64,000 bases of DNA, from assembly GCA_007922305.1 (NCBI GenBank), contig ML677335.1:38694642-38758641 (forward strand). Reading direction: 5' to 3'. This document shows positions 57,510 to 64,000 of the stretch, one piece after another. The stretch is from Dermatemys mawii (taxonomy: Eukaryota > Chordata > Testudines > Dermatemydidae). The position numbers were made by a program, and so were the translations under genes. Within the stretch, counting starts at the first letter, position 1. The number at the start of each line of letters is the position of its first letter. A model generated the notes under the pieces. That model was not told the origin of the DNA. It made no database searches and saw only the letters and a program-made list of their open reading frames with translations.

Positions 57510-57885
57510 TGCTGCAATACTGGCTCTAGTTTTTGTGTCCACAATTTAAGGATATTGATAAACTGAAGAGGGTTCAGAGAAGAGCCACGAGAATGCTTAA
57601 AGAATTAGAAAACCTGCTTTATAGTGATAGATTCCAGGGGCTTAATCAATGTAGCTTAACAAAGAGAAGTGTTAGCATCTATCAGCATCTATATGAGGAA
57701 CAAATATTTAATAATAGGCTCTTCCATATAGCAGAGAAAGGTATGAGATGATTCAGTGGCTGGCAGTTGAAGCTATACAAATGCAGACTGGAAATAAAGT
57801 GTACATTTTTTACAGTCAGGGTGTTATATAGAAGGTCAGACTAGATGATCACAATAATCCCTTCTGGCCTTGGAATCTATGAAAA
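57510..57885 (+). mobile_element. CR1 LINE 3' end with a remnant of the ORF2 C-terminus
   Basis: A forward ORF at 57533-57751 encodes 'LKRVQRRATRMLKELENLLY...RF', the conserved CR1 ORF2 C-terminal block. The 3' UTR follows: 'ggaaataaagtgtacattttt', 'caatcccttctggccttgg' and 'aatctatgaa' near 57882. The upstream ORF2 is gone. It is joined at 57893 to an antisense MIR. Confidence 0.85.
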
Positions 57886-57892
57886 ATTACTT

Positions 57893-58046
57893 AGCCTCTC
57901 TGCTACTCAGTTCCATATCTGTATGGGGATAATAGCACTTCCCTACCTCCCAGGAGTAATGCAAGGATAAATACATTACAGATTGTGAAGCATTTTGAGA
58001 TCTACTGATGAAAAGCACTATATAAGAGCTAGGTATTATTAATTAT
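57893..58046 (-). mobile_element. MIR SINE antisense fragment
   Basis: 'cagttccatatctgtatggggataatagcac', 'aagcattttgagatctactgatgaaaagc' and 'tataagagctaggtatta' are the reverse complement of the MIR 5' half. Confidence 0.85.
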
Positions 58047-59235
58047 TATTTAACTTTTTAAATCACACTTTGAACATAGTTCCTGGCCTGAACTGCGGAA
58101 ATAACATGCACTGTTCATTTAACAGTGTGTTTAGCATCAGTTTATTCATTATTATCGTTAGCTAATCTGAATAGATCAAGGGATGATTGTACAATTTGCA
58201 ACTCATAAGTGATTAGTCCCATTCACTTCAAGACAGGGCCCAAAGTTTTAAAGGACTGAAAGCATAGCGCATTTACTCTAAGGACCCTTAAATCACACTG
58301 CCTTAAGGTTAAATGTAATTTATGTCCATGTTAAAACCCTGTTATATGGCCAGAAATATGTAGTGGGGCCTCAGAGAAAATTGAGACTCAAACCCTTAAT
58401 CAGCGTTTATCACACACACTAAACAAAAGGTTCTGTACCTATTGCGTATATGTCACTTATTTGAGATCACCTAAAATATAAACAGGCATTTCACAAGTTA
58501 ATTGATGTCTTACTAATTTGATACAGCTACTGTACCTTGCTAATGACTACATGCCTAAATACTCAGTGAGTTTGCAGCATCCCATTAGCAAATGTATTGA
58601 TTTGAATATGTAATCTGCAGTTAATTACACCAAACTTTTATGCTAATAAAACTTCAATAGGTGCTGCTTTTACAATCCATGGGTAGTCAACAAACAACAA
58701 ATGTTTTATTAAATATAAAGTAGGTGCTTTCTTCAGGACTCTCATTAAGATGCTTAAAGCATTTTATCTATTGTTTTCAGCTTATAACAGAAAAAACGTC
58801 CTGTTTTAGCCTTGTGTGCACCCTCAGCTGCACTACATGGTCTATTGCAACTCCAGTGAAGGATGCTTATATGGACCTTGTGACGTATCCTGTATATCAA
58901 GTCTGTCTGTGAATTATAGAGAGTTTGGCATTAAAAACAAAACAACAGGTGGATGCACGTCAATAGATTAACAGGTTTATGCAGCAACTAATTCAAATTA
59001 CTGTGTCTCATAGCAAGGAATGTGGCAAATTGCTTGCTTACTGCAGAAGTTTAGGAAACCAACCCAAGGTTTAAGGCTACCCAACAAGCAATGAGGGCAT
59101 CATGTCAACAGTCACAGGCAAAAGAAAAATAAGATCAGACTATTTTTTTATATTTTCAACTGAATGTTGAAACGATATCACTTTAACACCATAGAGTTAC
59201 CTATTTTGACAAACTTGTCTTCAGAGAATACATGT
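58047..59235. other. No gene seen
   Basis: AT-rich single-copy-looking DNA without a recognisable ORF or repeat. Confidence 0.45.
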
Positions 59236-59443
59236 AGGGCCAGATTTTCAAAGCTATTTAGGTGCCTAAACACAAAGATAGGCACTTAGTGAGATTTTCA
59301 AAAGTACCTGAACAGCGTAGGTACCTAAATCCCATTGAAATCAATGGGAGTCAGGCAACTAACATGCTTAGACACTTTTAAAGCCCATCCCAGGTGCCTA
59401 TCTGCATCTTTAGATGGCTAAATAGCTTTGAAAACATGGGTCT
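59236..59443. mobile_element. Inverted-repeat MITE ('gggccagattttcaaagctatttagg')
   Basis: The left 'gccagattttcaaagctatttaggtgcc' and right 'gatggctaaatagctttgaaaac' are inverted and close to perfect over about 20 bases. The interior has 'gtacctaaatcccattgaaatcaatgggag', which is palindromic too. I recall this as a widespread bird/reptile dispersed element. Confidence 0.75.
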
Positions 59444-60029
59444 GTCATTCTCGCCATTCATAGACTTTCCCCACAGATGCTCTATTTGCTAACAGATGAG
59501 TTCAAAAAAGATGCTCCATTTAAGCAGCACTTGCAGATTTCTCTTCAAGAGTATTTTGTGAAAAATCTATGAATAGAAGAGGTGGACTGGCAATTTTTGC
59601 TAGCACACATTTGGAGGATTTTTAACATAGTAAAAGGCAGTTTCGATGAGTGAACAGTGCAGCATAGCTCTGTGTCAAACCCTGCTTGGGTTACTCAATA
59701 AGACTTTGTGCATGAGTATAGCAAGCAGTGTTTGATCCACAATTAACGGGATTTTGCAAAATGTTTCCAAAATGTACAATACCTGGTGTAACTGAAATAA
59801 TGTATTTTTTTGTTTATACATGCACAAATCACAAAGTCAAGATAATTCATCCATTTCTACATGCAGCAGCTAAATAGGAGACAGAGGTGATTTATCTAGC
59901 TGAATCTTGACCTCTTTTGGACTATTCCTCTGGGTGTGAGTCAAAAGTCCCAATCCAAAGTCTGTTGAAGTCACTAGGCATTGGATCAGGTCTTAATGCT
60001 GAATTACATGGAACATAACTGACTACAGC
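59444..60029. other. No gene seen
   Basis: 59945-59990 ('cccaatccaaagtctgttgaagtcac...ggatcaggtc') is a worn copy of the palindrome type at 21045. Nothing else is recognised. Confidence 0.45.
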
Positions 60030-60445
60030 AGAAACCTCTTTTTTGAAAAAAACAAAAAACAAACCAAACCTCCCCCCAGTTACTGGTTTACAGAGTTTTT
60101 CAATAAATGAAATACATTTGTTATGAAAAAAATCAAAATTTCAAAGTGGCTAATATTTTACAGGATTTGAAACAGATCAATTTTAATAGAAATATTTGTT
60201 GCAATTTTTATGAAGATGTTATCAAAAAAATTATTTGCCAAAAATCCAAGTTTTTGGATAAGCATAAAAATTCATTTTCTGAAAAATTCTCATTTTTAGT
60301 AAATGAAACAGGTCCAAAATGACTTCAATAATGTTTTTGACTAAATTTTCAACCAAAAATACCCCAGATAGTCTCATAAAAAAATGAAATATCTTGAGAA
60401 AATCAACAGGTTTTCATTAAAAATTCCTTTTTAAAAAAAACAGTT
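60030..60445. repeat. AT-rich 'gaaaattttc'-type dispersed repeat, degenerate
   Basis: Long A-rich text with 'gaaaaattctcatttttag', 'gaaatatcttgagaaaatc' and 'ttttcattaaaaattcc', alternating in strand sense, in the style of 9175-9480 and 18118-18512. The forward ORF at 60107-60322 is A/T-driven (Lys/Asn/Phe rich) and not called. Confidence 0.45.
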
Positions 60446-63400
60446 TTTCAAATATAAAGTCCTTTACATTTGAAATATTTTATCTGGCTTTCTTTGTTTA
60501 TTATTGGATGTTTTGTGACTTGGATGAAAATTATTCTTTTTTCTAACAGGCATTCATTTGAAAAGACAACACAAAATCTTAAGCTGCCTTTGTATATAGA
60601 TACAATTCAGCTGATCTCATGCAGTGATCAGGCACACGCCATTGTTTCACAGCTTATGTTTATGTGAAACAAACAGCAAAGTCCATGGGTAAAACGTTAT
60701 GTATTGTAAAATAATAATTTTAATAGGTGGGTGCTGAAGTTGATTACTAGCTTAGTGTTTGTAGAATAAATGTACTAAGTGAAGGCTGGAAGCTAGGAAA
60801 GATGCATAGAATATATCAAATTTAATCAGGCAAATGTATCCCTCCAGGCTACTTTTGCCTGACCTAAGCTTTCCACTGGGAAACTGGAGTTCAAAATAGT
60901 ATTTCTGCAATGTAATTTCAGGTGCAATGAAGTCACATTATAGAAGAGGCATGGAAGCTATTTCTCATGCTGTGATTTGCATGGCTAGAGAAGCAAAAGC
61001 TATGCATGTTGTCCTTCCTGAATCTATAGTGAAATAAGATATTTCAGAATGCTCAAAGGCCTTCAATTCCAGTTGCCCACAGCTATACATTACACTTCCC
61101 AAACCATCTTTAATTGAGCCATATCTCTGACAGCGAAAGGAAGAATCAGTTTGAAAAACTGTATTTCCAAGGTTTCCAGTGAAATGTAGTTTCATCTTTA
61201 GTTACCCACGAGTTTAGCTAAGCTACCATTTTTTTCTGGTCCCTTACACAAGTTTTTGCACATTCTAAACTACTGGGGATTTTTTGTGTGAGGTTGTTTG
61301 TTTTTGTTTGTTGTTTTTTAGAGGCTAAATATGTGGGACCAGTTTCTCAGCTAGTATAATTCATCATAGTTGAGTTGAAGTCAATAGACCTAAGCTGATC
61401 TACACCAACGTGCCCAAATGTGAATAATATGAGTAAGTGACCCATCACTGCACCCTTATGATTTACTTTTGCAGCCACTAATATGATGCACGACAGTGGT
61501 TGCCTAGCAAGGAAGGAAACATACATAACCCAATGTCCCATTCCTCTGAACTTCCCTCAAACATATAACCATAATTCTGAACTCAGATTTCTTTAAGTAA
61601 TAATGAAACAATCTAGACTTTTGTAGTGCAAAAATGTCTGTTCATAAAATAGCTTTAGCTCACTGTGGTCAGAGTTAAGGTTATAAATCTGTGATGTAGA
61701 GGAGTAAGTGCATGTATTGGAGCTGCTGTATATTAAAAATGACAGCAAGTTTGTTGTAGAGTGATGAATATTTAATGGTGTTGGAGTACAATGGGCTGGA
61801 CTATAACCTTACACAGCTACTCTAAGAATCCCAGTTCAGTCTTTCTTGCCCCATGCGTTTTATACCAAGTGCAACAGGCCTTTTTCTAGAACAGTTTATC
61901 TCCCTCTCCATGTCAGCTCAGCTGTCCTGGCTGTCCTGGCTGTCCATTAGCACTGAGGGAGAGACAAAGTCAAGGCTCCTCCCACCTATACAGGAGAGAG
62001 ACTAACAGCCCAATGGCAACTACTTTCCTCCCTCCCCCTGCAGAGCAGCAGAAAATATGAGGATCCTTGTAACACCCTCCTCACCTGTGTGGGTGTTAAG
62101 TCTAGACATGCTTTTGAAGGAAGGGCCTTAAAGTGACTTTTCTGCATGCTAAGCTCACCTTATCTGGTGATTTCTTTGATTTTTAGAGAATATATTGACA
62201 GGAAAGGTATTTAAGCAACTTTAGCTCTCAGTTAATGATTTTTCTGGGGGACTGAAAAGTTGGATTGAGCATGACTGTGGGTTTATAAATGCACCTGAAA
62301 CCCGCTGCATGGAATGGAAAGAGTAAATCAACCCACAAACTACTTAACAAAAAAGTAAAATCACACATCAAGATGTATTTGTGTTTTCTTTTTTCAGTAT
62401 TTTGTCTGAAGTAACAATGTGCCTTCTTGTACGTAAACCCAGAAAGGTCTGTCACAACTCCTTAATGTCTGTATTTATATAAAATCAAGTCAGTCTACAC
62501 CACCAACTCCCCCAGCAATCTGTGCTCAGCAAACAGCACTCATTAACATTTAATACAGGCCATATTATGTCTTTTTCTTAAAATGCCATTTTACATCTCC
62601 ACATAAGTAGTATCTCAGAGATTATTTATAATGGACAGGGCTAAGCAATCCTAATCTGCACCACTGGGTATTTTTTAGTTTTCTTCCACAAATGAGTTTC
62701 AAGTTTGCAGCTGGCTTTAGGAAAGTTGACCACCTTTTTCATGCAGCCTCACATTCAGCTCATTGGTATAAATACTTCATCTGCAAGCTGCCTCATCTGT
62801 CTTATATAATTGAAAGCCATCGCAAGTAGTTTATTGTGAAGTTTCGGGAGTGGAATGGGAAGGGCAGGAGTGATGCCCAAGAACCCAACCTTCACAAGGG
62901 TGCCTTTCAGAGACTCTATGGAATGACGAGCATCTCCGCAGCAATCACAACCTCCCATGCCATCAGTGGAAGTTCTGAGTACCTGCTACAGGATGCACAG
63001 CAGCTTGCAGGATTGCACCCGTAATAGGGCTTTTGCCATCAAAGATCTTTTTATTAGCCAGAGGATCAGAACTTAAGAGCTTCTTGAAGATGACTTTAAC
63101 GTTCTTTCTTTGGACATAAGTTAGCATTCACGTCAACATTAACTTCATGCTCATGGCACCATTTCCACCATAGTGACATTCTGTTGCACAAAGTGCATTT
63201 TAGGCACTTTTGTAGCAATTGAGCCAGAATAGTTTGACAGACTAATTAGTCTTTCATCTACAAAACCCTTATTCTATAGAACAGGGCTGCTTGTTTACAT
63301 TTTAAACGCAATTTTTGCATAGAACTGAAGGCTTCTTTTTTTGCTGTTTAGCATTTACTAATACTCCAGTACCAGTCACTGGTAACACTGCTCTTTTTAA

Positions 63401-63812
63401 CTTGCTTATATCTATTATTTGGTTTAATTTATAGTGAAGTTTCTATAAAAGCACTCTCTTCACGGAGTTCTCATTCATTCTGAGGTGGAGGGGACGGGGG
63501 GGGGGCGAGGATTATGAGTAGCCATCAACAACCAGCATGGATGATCAAATACATAAAAGAAAAACCAACCAAGAGCTTTGCCCATAGGGTTTTCTTCATT
63601 GCTCTCTCCAAAGGAGTGTAAATAATAAGCCAGGCAAAAAACACGGGACTTCAAAGAGCTGCCAACAAGATTTTTGAAAGGGTGCTCTGAACCATGTTCA
63701 ATCTGAGTTTCAAGAGAACTGTGCCCTGGAAGGCAGAGGGTTAGATCAGAGGTGCCATGCTAAACTACATTCTGTGAAAACAATCTGGGGGAGCAACGGT
63801 GTCTCTGAGCTA
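60446..63812. other. No gene seen; one G-run and a 9-base tandem triplet
   Basis: 'ggctgtcct' recurs about 61919-61944 (three near copies of ctgtcctgg). A G-run of about ten bases lies near 63496-63505 ('gacggggggggggcgagg'). The 67-codon minus ORF at 62755-62958 has no recognised domain. Confidence 0.45.
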
Positions 63813-63934
63813 GAGTGACCAGACAGCAAATGTGAAAAATCAGGAGGGTGCAGGGAGACGGTAATAGGAGCCTATATAAGAAAAAGATCCAAAAATCAGG
63901 ACTGTCCCTATACAACCAAAACATCTGATCATCC
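63813..63934 (+). mobile_element. TA-flanked MITE (copy 3)
   Basis: Ends 'gagtgaccagacagcaa' and 'catctgatcatcc' are an inverted pair, with TA directly outside both (63811-63812, 63935-63936). It carries 'taataggagcctatataagaaaaag' like copy 2. This is the copy with the cleanest target duplication. Confidence 0.9.
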
Positions 63935-64000
63935 TACTCTAAGCCAGACAAAAGCCTTCAATAATTCAGCACAGAACAAGGCTCTCCCATAAGCTGAATG

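Noticed and set aside
61900..62110. Possible conserved promoter near the 'ctgtcctgg' triplets
   Set aside because: Only a small local duplication is visible; nothing else supports a promoter.
62755..63024. Possible exon or pseudogene in the 'atggcatgggaggttgtgattg' area
   Set aside because: Only 60-67 codon ORFs on both strands, no recognised domain or splice context.

Overview
The window looks like non-coding DNA from a turtle (or close reptilian) nuclear genome. The base composition is AT-rich and vertebrate-like. I found no host exons, tRNA or rRNA genes. It carries a typical sauropsid repeat mix: CR1 LINE 3' ends finishing in the ATTCTATGATTCTAT-type terminus, MIR-like amniote SINEs, a Penelope-like element, an RTE-clade LINE, hAT transposons, LTR elements, and several MITE families I recognise from memory as common in turtles. 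Species cannot be told from the sequence. Turtle is an inference from repeat families, about 0.85.

Layout. At 1-374 is the 3' part of an LTR, followed by CR1 (428-772) and a near full-length MIR-like SINE (783-1035). At 3.2-4.0 kb are a MIR and an antisense CR1. At 5.7-7.1 kb are a GC-rich, internally palindromic DNA element and a second inverted-repeat MITE. At 13.9-17.5 kb two decayed autonomous retroelements lie head to tail: a Penelope-like element (RT plus GIY-YIG endonuclease, interrupted by a 120-bp TA-flanked MITE) and an RTE-like LINE whose RT catalytic motif is lost. At 19.34-20.04 kb is a 700-bp hAT MITE with a perfect 8-bp target duplication. From 20 to 34.8 kb there is mostly featureless DNA with short palindromes, one CR1 and one MITE, and a small GC-rich patch at 31.4-31.9 kb.

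The densest region is 34.8-45 kb. It holds a decayed ZMYM1-like hAT transposase on the minus strand, a 1.53-kb hAT-type element containing a nested MITE and a 10-N assembly gap, a 1.5-kb solo LTR with a 62-bp tandem array and a 4-bp target duplication, and a short provirus (41836-44941) on the minus strand. The provirus has two LTRs, a primer-binding-site candidate, a polypurine tract, a 5-bp target duplication and only gag/protease-like remnants between the LTRs. The LTR at the window start is the same family. From 45 to 64 kb there are scattered MITEs, MIRs, another CR1, a second and truncated copy of the 1.5-kb LTR family, palindromes and AT-rich repeats.

No gene network operates here. What can be read is insertion history: which elements are intact at their ends, which are nested, and which catalytic motifs are destroyed. 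I saw no convincing undescribed biological system. The best leads are the pol/env-lacking ERV, the LTR repeat structures, the TA-flanked MITE trio, the dense set of short 'gaagtcaatggga' palindromes, and one unassigned 112-codon ORF at 53.5-53.8 kb. Element boundaries without a stated target duplication are approximate and made by eye.
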